Source of the DNA: Azolla caroliniana
Taxonomy: Eukaryota > Polypodiophyta
Assembly (NCBI GenBank): GCA_043228905.1
Contig: JBHGNT010000007.1
Span: forward strand, 17,298,001 to 17,362,000
DNA length: 64,000 bases
Reading direction: 5' to 3'
Positions within the stretch are counted from its first letter, which is position 1. Every line of letters begins with the position of its first letter. Position numbers and translations under genes: made by a program. The notes beneath the pieces are model-generated. The model was given only the letters and a program-made list of their open reading frames with translations. It was not told the DNA's origin and searched no databases. Positions 37,050 to 47,295 of the stretch are shown here, one piece after another.

Positions 37050-37054
37050 CTACA

Positions 37055-37567
37055 TATCACGGACACACCAACCCTAGACTACGATGGAGCACGAATGACG
37101 AGGCTACAATTGATAAGGTTACAAACGTGGAACAAAACGTGATGAGGCTAGAAACTTGGGAAGTTGGGAGCAATGAGATGAGGAACTTAAGACACTAAGA
37201 ACAATACAAGAGCATAAAGACAAAGATGTAAATCAAGGAGAGAAGATGGGGCTCAACAAGAATACTAGATTGACGTGTTAGTGACTAGTGTTGAATCCCT
37301 TGAAAGGGACCAAGGAGGTTACAAGTATTTATACTGTGAGTCGAATTACATGCATTAGAATATTCAAGAGAATATTCTAGAACCTTATAGTTCTAGAACT
37401 TTCTAAAAACTCCTAGAACTTGAAATAGAAAATCTACTAATAATCTACTAAGATATACATAATATGAACATATATTTGGATGTGTTGGTTAGGATACAAC
37501 ACTTGATTATATATGTCAAAAGGTCAAGAGTTCAAATCTTGACATGATCGTTGTCATGTCTGTGACA
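37055..37567 (-). repeat. 3' LTR (left) of the RD-carrying element
   Basis: Homologous over its length to 38798-39019 plus 39680-39984. Contains ctagaa-rich stretches and, near 37480-37545, a tRNA-like box A/box B pair. Confidence 0.8.
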
Positions 37568-37695
37568 TTATCCTCCCCTTTATGATCGCCTTTTCAAAAG
37601 CGTGGTGTAGGGGTGACCTAAAAGAGAAAACCAAAGTACGTTGAGGAGTGAGTGACCATTAGCAATCCTTACCAGAAATAGGAGCATGGGTGAAC

Positions 37696-38231
37696 GTGAG
37701 CGACCATGTGTGGTCCTCACCGGAGACTAGAAAACCAACGGGCATGAGTGACCATGTACGGTCCTCATCGGAGACTATAACACCAATGTGAGTGTGAGAA
37801 ACCATGTTCGGTCCTCACCGGAGACTGGAACACCAGCGTGAGTGTGAGCGACAATGTACGGTCCTCACCGGGAACTAGAACACCAACGGGCATGAGCAAC
37901 CATGTACGGTCCTCATCGGAGACTAGAACACCAATGTGAGTGACCATGTGCGGTCCTCACTGGGAATTGGAACACCAATGGACGTGAGCGACCATGTGCA
38001 GTCCTCACCGGGAACTGGAACACCAATAGGTGTGAGCAACCATGTACAACCCTCAACAGAGACACAAACACCAAGGGCGTGAGAGACCGTATACGGTCTT
38101 CACAGGAGACAGGAACACCAATGGAAATCAGCGACCATGTGTGGTCCTCACTAGGAACTTGAACACCAACAGGCGTGAGCAACCATGTGCGTTCATCACT
38201 AAGAAATGAACACCAACGGATGTGAGCGAGA
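37696..38231. repeat. ~48-bp tandem repeat, about 11 units
   Basis: Unit core gagcgaccatgtgcggtcct followed by caccgggaactggaacaccaa. Repeat starts are spaced 44-51 bp with moderate divergence. It lies next to the PPT side of the element interior. Confidence 0.85.
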
Positions 38232-38261
38232 AACACAAAGAAACATAGAGATCAAGATGTT

Positions 38262-38770
38262 GAGGTTCTGAAGAAACACAAGGACACATATACAAAGGTT
38301 GATAGAAAACACAAAGATAGGGATGAAGGTGATAGGAAACGTAGAGAAAGTGACGAAGATAATAAGAAACACATAGATAGAGGGTAAAACGGTAGGAAAC
38401 ACAAGGAGAAGGATGACAATGACAAAAAAGGCAATATAGGGATGTGGAAGATGATAAGAAGTGCAGAGATAGAGATGATGATGAGAAGAAACTAAGAGAT
38501 AGAGATGCGAAGGATGAGAAAAAACTAGGAGATAGAGATGATGATGAGAAGAAACTAGGAGATAGGGATGTGGAAGATGATAAGAAATGCAGAGATAGAG
38601 ATGATGATAAGAAACTAGGAGAGAAAAGACAGAGACGATGATGAAAAGAAACTAAGAGATAAAGATGGCAAGGAAGATAGAAAACAAAGGGATGTTGATG
38701 ATGGTAACTCTAGAACCGATGACGATGACGATGGTAACTCTAGAAGCAAGGTCGATGATGAAGACGAGTA
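38262..38770 (+). pseudogene. Captured Lys/Arg/Asp-rich coding fragment
   Basis: The plus strand (antisense to the element) reads as alternating charged residues: HKDRDEGDRKRRESDEDNKK early, then repeats of KKLRDRD/KKCRDRDDDE in an open frame (38444-38641), and after a frame change DDGNSRTDDDDDGNSRSK ending in TAA near 38770. Such RD/KD-rich tracts are typical of plant splicing-associated proteins. I infer capture of a host gene segment. The parent gene is not identifiable from this low-complexity part. Confidence 0.45.
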
Positions 38771-38797
38771 ATGCTTCTAGTTGGAAGGGATTCAAAC

Positions 38798-39984
38798 TAT
38801 CACGGACACACCAACCCTAGACTATGACGGAGCACGAATGACGAGGCTACGATCGATAAGGTTACAAACGTGGAACTCAACGTGATGAGGTTAGAAACTC
38901 GGGAAGTTGGGAGCAACGAGATGAGGAACTTAAGACGCTAGGAACAATACAAAAGCATAAAGACAAAGATGTAAATCAAGGAGAGAAGATGGGGCTAAAC
39001 AAGAATACTAGATTGACGTTGTCATAGTCTAATTCGCACACTACAGAAATATTTAATAAAAAAAATCTGATTGTAGTATGCATAAATAAATAAAAGAAAA
39101 TATTAAAAATATTGTTACATGCATAGGGCAAGATTCGAACCCTATAGCTCCATGTTAACGATTTTAAGCCTTACCACTGTACTAGCATATTATGAGTTTT
39201 AAAGTTATACTAAACTTTATCCCATGAAAATATTCTAGATATGCATGATAGAAAAAGTTATTCATGCATACACACTCGAGTTAAAAGAAAAGATGTGATA
39301 GAAAGCTAATCATGCACATGTAGTGTGCATGAAAACTAAAGTTAGGAAAAGCATGATGATTGCATGTGATAAACTTAGACTCTTCCATCACTATATAAGG
39401 AAGAGAGAAAGATGTATATGGGGGTTGATTTTTTATAAGGCTTGATTAGTATAAAATATAATTTCGTGGGATTCATGATTTTGCCATCTACTTCTCTCTT
39501 ACCATCTAAGTATCAATTAATACACTATACTCGTGGGATTCACGAGTTTCATATCTTCATCTTGCAATCTATTCATAACAAGCTAACCTTATATCATATT
39601 CCTCTTTCTCCTAGTCCAAAACCCTAGTGCTTCCCACCCGACTCACACAAACGATCCGACGCTGAAAGGCAAGCCAACATGTTAATGACTGGTGTTGATT
39701 CCCTTGAAAGGGACCAAGGAGGTTACAAGTATTTATACTGTGAGTCGAAGTACATGCATTAGAATATTCAAGAGAATATTCTAGAACCCTCTAGAACCTT
39801 ATAGTTCTAGAACTTTCTAAAAACTCCTAGAACTTGAAATAGATAATCTACTAATAATCTGCTAAGATATACATAACATGACCATATATTTGGATGTGTT
39901 GGTTAGAACACAACATTTGACTATATATGTCAAGAGGTCAAAAGTTCAAATCTTGACATGAACGTTGTCATCATGTCTGTGCCA
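38798..39984 (-). repeat. 5' LTR (right) of the RD-carrying element, interrupted
   Basis: Same sequence as 37055-37567 but split at 39019/about 39677 by an unrelated insertion. Confidence 0.8.
39020..39676. mobile_element. Solo-LTR-like insertion within the RD element LTR
   Basis: Extra 0.66 kb relative to the partner LTR. It begins TGTCATAG after gacgt and ends near ggcaagcca before acat. It has a TATA-like ctatataaggaag near 39390 and a C-rich 3' end. A tRNA-like box B (gggttcgaatc on the minus strand, about 39130) lies inside. The exact right boundary is uncertain. Confidence 0.5.
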
Positions 39985-40180
39985 GTACAGTAGTCGATTA
40001 ACCGATTGATGCCGACCAAAGGAGTCAAAGTATGATGATAATTGAGCCCACAAGCAACATGAAGCAATCGAGCAGTCAGGACGATGCCCTAGAGTAGTTG
40101 TTATTTAAACCAACTTTTTATAACTTAGTTACTGTTGGATGTAATTTATCTTTTACTAATACAACTTCTTGTTCAAGCTC

Positions 40181-40408
40181 TCTTTTTTCTTTTTTCTTTT
40201 TTTCGTAATTAGCTTACCCTAGCGGTAAGTTGTTAACACTACAAGCACCGCGTCTTGGGTTCGAAATCCAATTTTCTCTCTTCTCTCTATTACATACTTC
40301 ATGTATATCTCTTAATTCACTAGATGCCACCGTGGAATGTAGGGGTTGAACCCATGACCACCTGGTCTTCATTGGGCAACCTTACCAACTGAGCTACATC
40401 CATCAAGG
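40181..40408 (-). mobile_element. tRNA-derived SINE with 13-bp target duplication
   Basis: Flanked by perfect direct repeats cttgttcaagctc (40168-40180 and 40409-40421). On the minus strand the 5' head has Pol III box A tagctcagttggtaagg and box B gggttcaacccc, appropriately spaced. The 3' end is an A-rich tail (gaaaaaaagaaaaaag type). The body contains a second, inverted tRNA-like segment (box B ggttcgaaatcc on the plus strand near 40258). 228 bp. Confidence 0.85.
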
Positions 40409-40418
40409 CTTGTTCAAG

Positions 40419-40420
<2 letters not shown>

Positions 40421-40510
<90 letters not shown>
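40421..40510. repeat. (CT)45 microsatellite
   Basis: Uninterrupted CT dinucleotides. An expanded version of the CT tract native to the copia 2 LTR, and the landing site of the LINE fragments. Confidence 0.95.
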
Positions 40511-40513
<3 letters not shown>

Positions 40514-40949
40514 ACCATATTCTTCGCGGAACGGGGAAATCGTACACATCCATACATGTTAGAGCCCATACTATTATCTTCCATTCGAACCATTGCTTCC
40601 ATGCGACTTAGCTCACATGCATTGCGATGTGAAACAGGGCGTTGGGGTACAAGTGATGAGAGTGGTCGGCTATGCGCACTTTGCCCTAAACAAGTTTGCG
40701 AGTCTGAGTATCACACTTTGATACAATCCTCTGCCTTTGATCATATTCAACCATGCTTTACACATCTCTTCGATCGAGCCCAATCTTTGCATGAATTCCT
40801 CTCACAACCACAATGTGCACTCTCGATTGCAACATTCATTGGTAAAGTTCTTGAACATCGAGAGTCACTACTCACTTTCACACATATCACGTGAAATGTA
40901 ATATTTTTGGTCTCATAGGTCATATTTGACCTCCGAAGACGATAATATA

Positions 40950-40980
<31 letters not shown>
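40511..40980 (+). mobile_element. 5'-truncated LINE 3' end with (TCTA)n tail
   Basis: The plus frame 40556-40894 encodes the ORF2 C terminus (RTIASMRLSSHALRCETG, then RLCALCPKQV finger), homologous to 43200-43574. The 3' UTR ends gaagacgataatata followed by (tcta)n at 40951-40980. Confidence 0.88.

Positions 40981-41036
<56 letters not shown>
40981..41036. repeat. (TC)n microsatellite
   Basis: 28 TC repeats between the tail of one LINE fragment and the truncated 5' end of the next. Confidence 0.95.
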
Positions 41037-41038
<2 letters not shown>

Positions 41039-41125
41039 AGTATTAATGGAGGAAGGTTGCCTTAGATGTAAAGGTTTATATTGTTGCTTTGTAGACTTCA
41101 AGAAAGCTTTTGATATGGTACCTCG

Positions 41126-41539
41126 TAGGGATTGGCAACGGCTCGGCTCAAGCCTAAACCGTTTGGCTTAGCCGGCTTGAAAACGGCTTAGCGGCTTAGC
41201 GACTCGGCTTGGCTCGGTTTAGGCTTGAACTTGCCTTAACGGTTTGAGCTCGGCTCGGCTTGGCTTGAGCCTCGCCAAACCGGCTCAAGCCGGCTAAGCC
41301 AGATAAACCGTTTAAGCCGTTTATAAACTTTAGAGAGGGGGAGAGAGACAACAGACAAGGGGAAAGAGAGAGAGAGAGAGTGAGGGAGGGAGAACTACAT
41401 AGACGAGGAGAGAGAGACAGAGGGAGGGAGACAACATATAAGGAGAGAGAGAGAGAGAGAGAGGGAGGGAGACAACATATAAGGAGAGAGAGACTACACA
41501 GAGGGGAGAGAGAGAGAGAGAGGGAGGAACTACATAGAG

Positions 41540-41575
<36 letters not shown>

Positions 41576-42070
41576 ACACAGAGGGGAGAGAGAGAGAGAT
41601 AGGGAGACTACACAGAGGGGAGAGAGAGAGAGAGAGAGAGAGGAACTACATAGAGGGGAGAGAGAGAGAGAGAGGGAGGGAGAGTCGAGACCATAGACGT
41701 GACAGAGAGAGAGAGAGAGAGAGAGAGAGGAACTACATAGAGGGGAGAGAGAGGGAGAGGGAGAGAGAGTCGAGACCACAGACGTGAGACAGAGTGGGAG
41801 GGAGAGCTTGTACAATGTATAGTATATAGTATATAGTATATAGTGGATCATTTGAGAGAGAGGGAGGTAGGGAGAGAGGGAGAGAGAGGGAGGTTTCTAA
41901 ACCGGTTTCCAAGCCGGTTTAGAAACCGGTTCACAAACCGGTTTAGGCTAAACCGGTTTGTGAACCGGCTCGGCTCAGGTTTGAGATCCTGTAAACAGTT
42001 TAGGCTTAGCCTGTTTGGCTTGGATCAAGCCAAACCAGCTAAGCCTAAACCGAACCGTTGCCGATCCCTA
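41126..42070. mobile_element. hAT-like non-autonomous DNA transposon with 8-bp target duplication
   Basis: Terminal inverted repeats TAGGGATTGGCAACGG at the left and, inverted at the right, TAGGGATCGGCAACGG. Perfect 8-bp duplication gtacctcg at 41118-41125 and 42071-42078. Subterminal regions repeat cggctcggctt/aaaccggttt motifs. The core (41330-41900) is an expanded GA-rich tract. No transposase. An 8-bp TSD with TAGGG-type ends indicates the hAT superfamily. Its removal restores the LINE reading frame. Confidence 0.9.
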
Positions 42071-42087
42071 GTACCTCGTGAGCATCT

Positions 42088-43338
42088 TTGGAGGCGGATG
42101 GAAGAACATATATGCTTGCAATTTCCCGAATATATGAGAAGGTTATATGTTGTGTGCGTATGAGAGATAGACTTTTAGATTTTTTCAATAGCAGTATTGG
42201 TGTTAAGCAAGGATGCCCACTCTCACCAACATTATTTGGTCTATGCATTGATGAATTAGAAGAAATGGTTACCAAGTTTGTAAAGGAAGAATGTGTTGAA
42301 GAAGTTGCCATTGGGAATGTTGTGATAATGCTTTTGTTATATGCGGATGATGTAGTGCTTTTTGTAAATACTTCAGGAGATGCACAAAAGCTTATGAAGG
42401 CATTGGAAAAAAATTGCATGTATACTAGATTAAGTGTCAATAACTCTAAAACAAAGATTATGCTTGTGAAGAGTCCAAAAAGAAATAAACCATGCATTAT
42501 GTACAACAATGAGCCACATGAATGTGTGGAAAGCTTCAAATATCTTGGCCTTGAAGTTCCTTCAAATCATAAATGGAATGAATGTGCTACACTCCGCTTA
42601 GAGGCGGGTAAGCGAGCATATTATGCATTTGAGAACACATGCAATCTTGGAGATATTAAGTGTTGGGTCCTCAAGCAATATCTTTTTGACACTTTGGTGA
42701 CCCCGGTTCTTCTCTATGGGGTGGAAGTATGGAGCGGTAGCATCCCTAAATCTACATGGAAAGAGTTTGAAAATGTCCAGAAATATTTTCTTACAAAGTT
42801 TCTACAAGTTAAGAAACAAATGCCCTACACCCTCCTCCTCGTTGAGACAAGATCGCTTCCCATTGAGATCATGGTGATGGAAAGGGTTGTTGAATACATG
42901 CTTAAGGTTCAAAAAAGCCCCTCACATCGACTTCCTAGAATTGCATGGGAAGCAAGCAAAAAGATCCAAAAGACGCATAAAAGCAAAATTTTATGTTCCA
43001 GTTGGATGCAAGATTTAGAAAAATGGTTTGGTAGATGGGATGCAAGACACTTGCTTCATGATGCGTCACTAGATTCCTCTATAAATGAAGCCTTTTTGCA
43101 ATGCCAATGTATCATGACATGGGACAAATGTGGTGGCTCACGTTTCACACATTATACTACAAACGTTGCACCTAACTACAAAACCATATTCTTTGCGGAA
43201 CAGGGAAGCCATACACATCGATACATGTTAGAGCCCATCCCGATATCTACCATTCGAACCATTGCTTCCATGCGACTTAGCTTGCACGCATTGAGATGTG
43301 AGACGGGGTGTTGGGGCACAAGTGATGAGAGTGGCTGA
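42088..43338 (+). pseudogene. LINE ORF2 fragment: RT palm, thumb and C-terminal domain
   Basis: 416 open codons: GVKQGCPLSPTLFGLCIDE, catalytic LLLYADDVVLFVNT (YADD), FKYLGLEVPSNHKWNE, thumb region TLVTPVLLYGVEVW. A TGA at 43336-43338 precedes the C-terminal finger region (LCPKQVRE...H), which continues in the following frame to 43574. It is the same family as the minus-strand LINE at 18999-24180. The endonuclease is absent through 5' truncation. Confidence 0.88.
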
Positions 43339-43739
43339 CTATGCACACTTTGCCCCCACTTTGCCCTAAACAAGTTCGAGAGTTTGAGTATCACACTTTG
43401 ATACAATGCTCTACCTTTGATCATATTCGACCATGCTTTCCACATCTCTTCAATCGAGCCCAATCCTTGCACAAATTTCTCTCACAACCAGGATGTGCAC
43501 TCTCGATTGCAACATTCATTGGTAAAGTTCTTGAACATCGAGAGTTGCCACTCACCTTCACACGTATCATGTGAAATGTAATATTTTTGGTCTCATAGGT
43601 CATATTTGACCTCCGAAGACGATAATATAATCTATCTATCTATCTATCTATCTATCTTTGTCTTGCCTTACATGCACTCACACACACACATAGATCGTTT
43701 CCGTTGCACATCACCTGTCTCACCCTCTTTATACATATA

Positions 43740-43827
43740 TAATTTATGACTAAAGAAACAAAAACAAATGTTAGGACTTAACTACAATAATAGAGGAGAA
43801 CATGTCCAACACAACAAAGATACTTAC
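43740..43827. other. Intron sequence of the methyltransferase-like gene
   Basis: Short AT-rich stretch between the copia 2 end and the donor site at 43826-43827. Confidence 0.4.
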
Positions 43828-44463
43828 TTGTTGAATTCAATGATCATTTCTCAAGGGAAAGCTCCTTTGCCACAACCCTTGATAGTACTGACACGAGAAG
43901 CTGCTCCTCTTTAATTCCTTGCATCACTCTCCAAAGAGACAACTTCATGTTGTCAGCGGCTTCCTCGATGGTCAAGTCAATCTTCTTTGCCGCATCTGAC
44001 TTTAACTCAAGTAGCGGATCCACTTTAGACTTCTTATGCCTTTGACCTTTGACCTCTTATTTTCCCACATGGTGAAAATCTGGTCCTGTAAATCCCAAAC
44101 ATCACCATCTCTAAATGCTAGTTGGAACTATGACTCATATTTTTTGATGCCTTCAGACTTCACAACGTCATCTACCACAATTCCAACTTCATGAAGACAT
44201 TGACATCAAAGACCTAGATGTAGCTTAGCTCCAAATTTGGCCTTGACATCGAAGTATTCATGGTGGAACAACTGTATACGCTCGATCAATGACATTTTCT
44301 ATTTATAATCATTGTTGTTGTTGTGATCCCAAGCTAATAGCTTGGCCTCCTCAACTGTTAGACCCACATATATTTAACATTCGACATACTTAAAAAAGAA
44401 AGTTGTGGGGTGTTCCCTAACGAGATGCCTTCTCGCTTCAGCCGAATGCGATCGACCGATAAC
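43828..44463 (-). pseudogene. Same gene, 5' half (coiled-coil exon), cut at 44463
   Basis: An exon at 44354-43828 has acceptor CTAACAG and donor GTAAGT at 43827-43822. It reads as a Lys/Glu-rich segment (AADNMKLSLWRVMQGIKEE) with three stops and one frameshift near 44050. A further open stretch (VDRIRLKREGISLGNTP) lies at about 44400-44455 and is truncated where the Tcn1-like LTR begins. The donor phase here matches the acceptor at 28208-28209 on the far side of the copia element, which is the reason for treating the two parts as one gene. The upstream exons are not in the window. Confidence 0.5.
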
Positions 44464-44479
44464 TGTCGTGACTTGTGAG

Positions 44480-44521
<42 letters not shown>

Positions 44522-44888
44522 CTTGAAATGGAAATGAGATTATATTATGAGGAAACAAGATTACAAAGAGTAGGCTAAGGGCTAAAGACTGGTGTTGAAC
44601 CGAATGAGTTGTGATGAATGAATGGACACTTATTTATAGATCCTTATGGAATATTCTAGAATGTTCTAGAATATTTTAGATATTTATGATAATAAATATA
44701 ATCATGAAATATTCAAGGATGTTCTAGAATAATCTAGAATGTTCTAGAATATTCTAAATATCTCGTAATAACTAAGAATATAATTATTATAATTACACAT
44801 CATATATGTTATTACAATGGCTAAGGATTCAACACATAGACCAAGAAGTTGTGGGTTCGATTCTTGGTTAATGTATGTCTTCATGACA
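44464..44888 (-). repeat. 3' LTR of the Tcn1-like element (425 bp)
   Basis: Ends TGTCGTGA...TCATGACA. A (GA)n run occupies about 44483-44518. It is followed on the right by the PPT complement ttattccccctttt. It matches 59889-60098 with few differences. Confidence 0.9.
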
Positions 44889-46555
44889 TTATTCCCCCTT
44901 TTCGATGATGAGTTGTACGAGTCAGAAGACAAGAGTTTGGACTTGGTATATGGGGATATTGGTTGTGAAATGCAACAAACACGACAAAGGCATTAGCAAG
45001 ATGATCGGCAAGCTCCCATGTTCGATCATTAGGTGTATAACCTAACCAATCAACCAAATAATATAGTTTGTTGCGGATGATCTTGGAGTCGAGAATGGCA
45101 ACAACCTCATATTCAGAGCCATTGGAAACTTCGATTGGAGGTGGGGGAGGTGTAAGACGACCCGGAATAGAGCTTGTTGTGTAGGGCTCCAAAAGTGAAA
45201 CATGGAAGACCGGGTGAAGACGCATATGAGAAGGAAGATCAAGACGAAATGTCACATCATTGATCTTACCAGAGATCACATATGGGTTGAAACGTTGATA
45301 ATCCAATTTGTAGCCAGGTCGGGTGGTTTTGATGCTAGCTTGTAAGAGCCATACACGATCGCCTACTTGAAACGTAGTCGATGAATCACGCCAATGACGG
45401 TTAGCAATCTTCTTTTGAGTGTTTTGGGCATCACATAAATGAGGCAAAAGTATATCCTAAACTTCATGGAGTCGGGTGAGCCGATCTTCAACAGTCGGGT
45501 TTTTCGTGAGTTCAGGATGTTCAAGCATCGTCCAATGAGGATGGTACCCAATGTTTGCAAAAAAATGGGGAATATCCAATAGAAGAATGTTCGGAGTTGT
45601 TGTAAGCAAATTCCGCCAAATGTATAGATCCACCCAATCATCTTGTTGATAGTTGACAAAACAACATAGATATTGTTTGACTGTTTGGTTGGTGCGCTCA
45701 CTCTGCTCATTAGTCTCTGGATGGTAGCCGGAAGAGAGTTTACAAGAAGTATGTAAGAGTTTGAACATGTGCCGCCAAAATTTCGAGATGAATTGGGGAC
45801 CCCGATCACTAATAATATCATCTGGAAGACCATGATGGCAAAACACCTCCCGCATGAGTGAATCAACTCTCTCTTGACTAGTAATGGTCTTCGTACATGC
45901 AAGGAAATGCGCCATCTTCGTAAAACGATCAACTACCATGAGAATAGAATCAAAGCCCTTGGAAGGTGGAAGATCCGTAATAAAGTCCAAGGAAATAAAT
46001 TTCCATGGGCTCTCGGGAATAGGCATTGGTCGTAATAAACCATATGGATGATGTCGAGGCTTTTTTGATCGGCAACATGTATCGCAACTACGAACATAAT
46101 CCGTAACAAAATGGTGAAGCCGTGGCCACCAATATCGGCGAGAAATCAACTCAAAAGACTTGTGGATGCCGAAATGTCCAACCATTGGTGTGTCATGACA
46201 TTGTTGCACGACTTTGAGTCGAGAAGGACCGTCACGCACATACAAGAGAGTTTGTTGAAAAAGTAAACCATCATGCCAACTGAACTGGGTGTAGTCTAGA
46301 CGAGGATTTTGAGATTGGGAGCTGGAAGCACGATCTAGGATAATATGGCTCAAAACCTCTTGGGCTAATGCATCGGTCGCAAAATGCTCCCGAATGGAAT
46401 CAAGAAGCCTTGAATCTCCCAGTGTGTTGATAGTATGCATTGCCATTAGTCGTAGATGATCAAGACCTAAGTGGATTTGCTTTTGACTTTCAAATGCGGC
46501 CTCTCCTGGTTGAAGTTCCATATACGAATGTCGAGATAAACATCTGCTTTTCCTT
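44889..46555 (-). pseudogene. pol: Tcn1-like integrase and chromodomain
   Basis: The integrase is open at 46614-45457. Zinc finger H..H (GHFGIHKSFELI) and CDTCC. Core D,D,E: FISLDFITDLP, IISDRGPQF, YHPETNEQSERTNQ. A frameshift/stop near 45460 separates the last part (45447-44881), which ends with a chromodomain: EYEVVAILDSKIIRNKLYYL then VDWLGYTPNDRTWE. Chromodomains of chromoviruses steer integration to marked chromatin. A polypurine tract overlaps the stop. Confidence 0.9.
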
Positions 46556-46919
46556 ACGGCGACGGAAAGCATTCGTCGACCGGCACAGGAAAGGTAACGA
46601 AAAAATGTTCGCAATTGGCAAACCAGTGCTAGTATTCCAAACCCGGATGGGCAAGATGCCGGGTAAACTAAGGTTTAGATGGACCGGACCATATTGGCTA
46701 ACACGGGAGTATAATGGGTCCTACCAATTGGGGACACGTGCCAGAGAAGTGCTGGGCAAATGGGTGAATGGATTCCGGTTAAAGGCATATAGAGGACCGA
46801 TGCCTAAGAACCCGTTTAAGCAAAGGACCGACGGCAACCATGAAGACGGCAGAGACGGCAAGCCGGGAACCGGAGAGAATGAGGCCGGTAAGGGTCCGGG
46901 AGGACCAACGGACATGTGA
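46556..46919 (+). pseudogene. pol: C-terminal integrase domain of family G3
   Basis: After the junction the frame reads VLVFQTRMGKMPGKLRFRW, TGPYWLTREYNGSYQLGT, KWVNGFRLKAYRGPMP. This is the GPY/F-type C-terminal domain of Ty3-gypsy integrase, ending in a basic/Gly-rich tail at TGA 46917-46919. It establishes that ORF3 lies downstream of pol. The rest of pol is absent. Confidence 0.85.
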
Positions 46920-47295
46920 CGTCACAGTAATAATAATAATAACTGGAAAAATAAAAATAAAAAAAATCATGCAAAAGCGAGGAATGAATGGATGGAAGAG
47001 CGTGGAGCGAAAAGGTACGTAGTGGGCATTTAAAGCGCCACCACAGGACATAATGCTATTTTAAGTTCGCGACATGCACAAACTCGAAAAAGGCGCCAGA
47101 ATGCACAGACAAAAACCATTGCACGTAGAGACCCTCTATTTTCGTGAACCCAAGAGCATAGAAGCACCGAAACGCTGCAAGATCATCAGACGAGAACCTA
47201 CGCACAGAGAACCCCCGCCTTCTGAACTCTCTCTTTCTCAACCCCGCTCTCATCACCATCCATCCTTGCCACCGCAGTCCGACCCCGACACAGAA

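Larger units (their letters stand above)
37055..39984 (-). mobile_element. Non-autonomous LTR element carrying an RD-rich gene fragment
   Basis: Minus-strand element. The 3' LTR is 37055-37567 (about 513 bp); the 5' LTR is 38798-39984, interrupted by a 0.66-kb insertion. Termini are TRTCACRGACA-like inverted ends. The polypurine tract (minus aaaggggaggataa) abuts the 3' LTR at 37568. Flanks ctaca/gtaca match at 4 of 5. The interior (37568-38797) has no gag or pol: only an 11-copy tandem array and a charged-residue coding fragment. LTR style and PPT resemble the Tcn1-like element at 44464-60098. Confidence 0.75.
41037..43657 (+). mobile_element. 5'-truncated LINE, RT to 3' tail, interrupted by a hAT-like element
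   Basis: Starts inside the RT (GLYCCFVDFKKAFDMVPR), is split at 41126-42070 by a DNA transposon, and resumes in frame at 42071. The 3' UTR ends in gaagacgataatata plus (tcta)n at 43631-43657. It lies in the CT tract of the copia 2 3' LTR. Confidence 0.9.
28254..43735 (+). mobile_element. Ty1-copia retrotransposon 2, host of many nested insertions
   Basis: Plus-strand order: short 5' LTR (28254-28443), PBS, gag, protease, [insertion 29722-34496], integrase, RT, RNase H (to about 37050), [insertion 37055-39984], short tail, then a 3' LTR (from 40085) broken by a SINE and two LINEs and resuming at 43658-43735. It is of the same general lineage as copia element 1 (matching gag and LRG-terminated Pol). 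It is heavily mutated. It lies within an intron of the methyltransferase-like gene, in opposite orientation. No matching target-site duplication is visible (gcagt versus catat). Confidence 0.85.
40085..43735 (+). repeat. 3' LTR of copia element 2, split by nested insertions
   Basis: 40085-40180 matches the 5' LTR start and 43658-43733 matches its end (caccctcttta). Everything between is inserted: SINE, CT tract, two LINE fragments and a hAT-like element. Confidence 0.8.

Noticed and set aside
37696-38231. Possible CRISPR-like array
   Set aside because: Units are contiguous degenerate ~48-bp tandem repeats without unique spacers, in a plant nuclear context.
39115-39190. Stand-alone tRNA gene (minus strand, box B gggttcgaatc)
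   Set aside because: Acceptor-stem halves do not pair convincingly and it lies inside an LTR-like insertion; kept only as a note.
40330-40405. Functional tRNA gene on the minus strand
   Set aside because: Box A and B are good, but it is the head of a SINE with 13-bp TSDs and an A-rich tail.
41330-41851. Ser/Leu-rich and Arg/Glu-rich 135-173 aa frames
   Set aside because: Translations of the (GA)n-rich core of the hAT-like element; not proteins.
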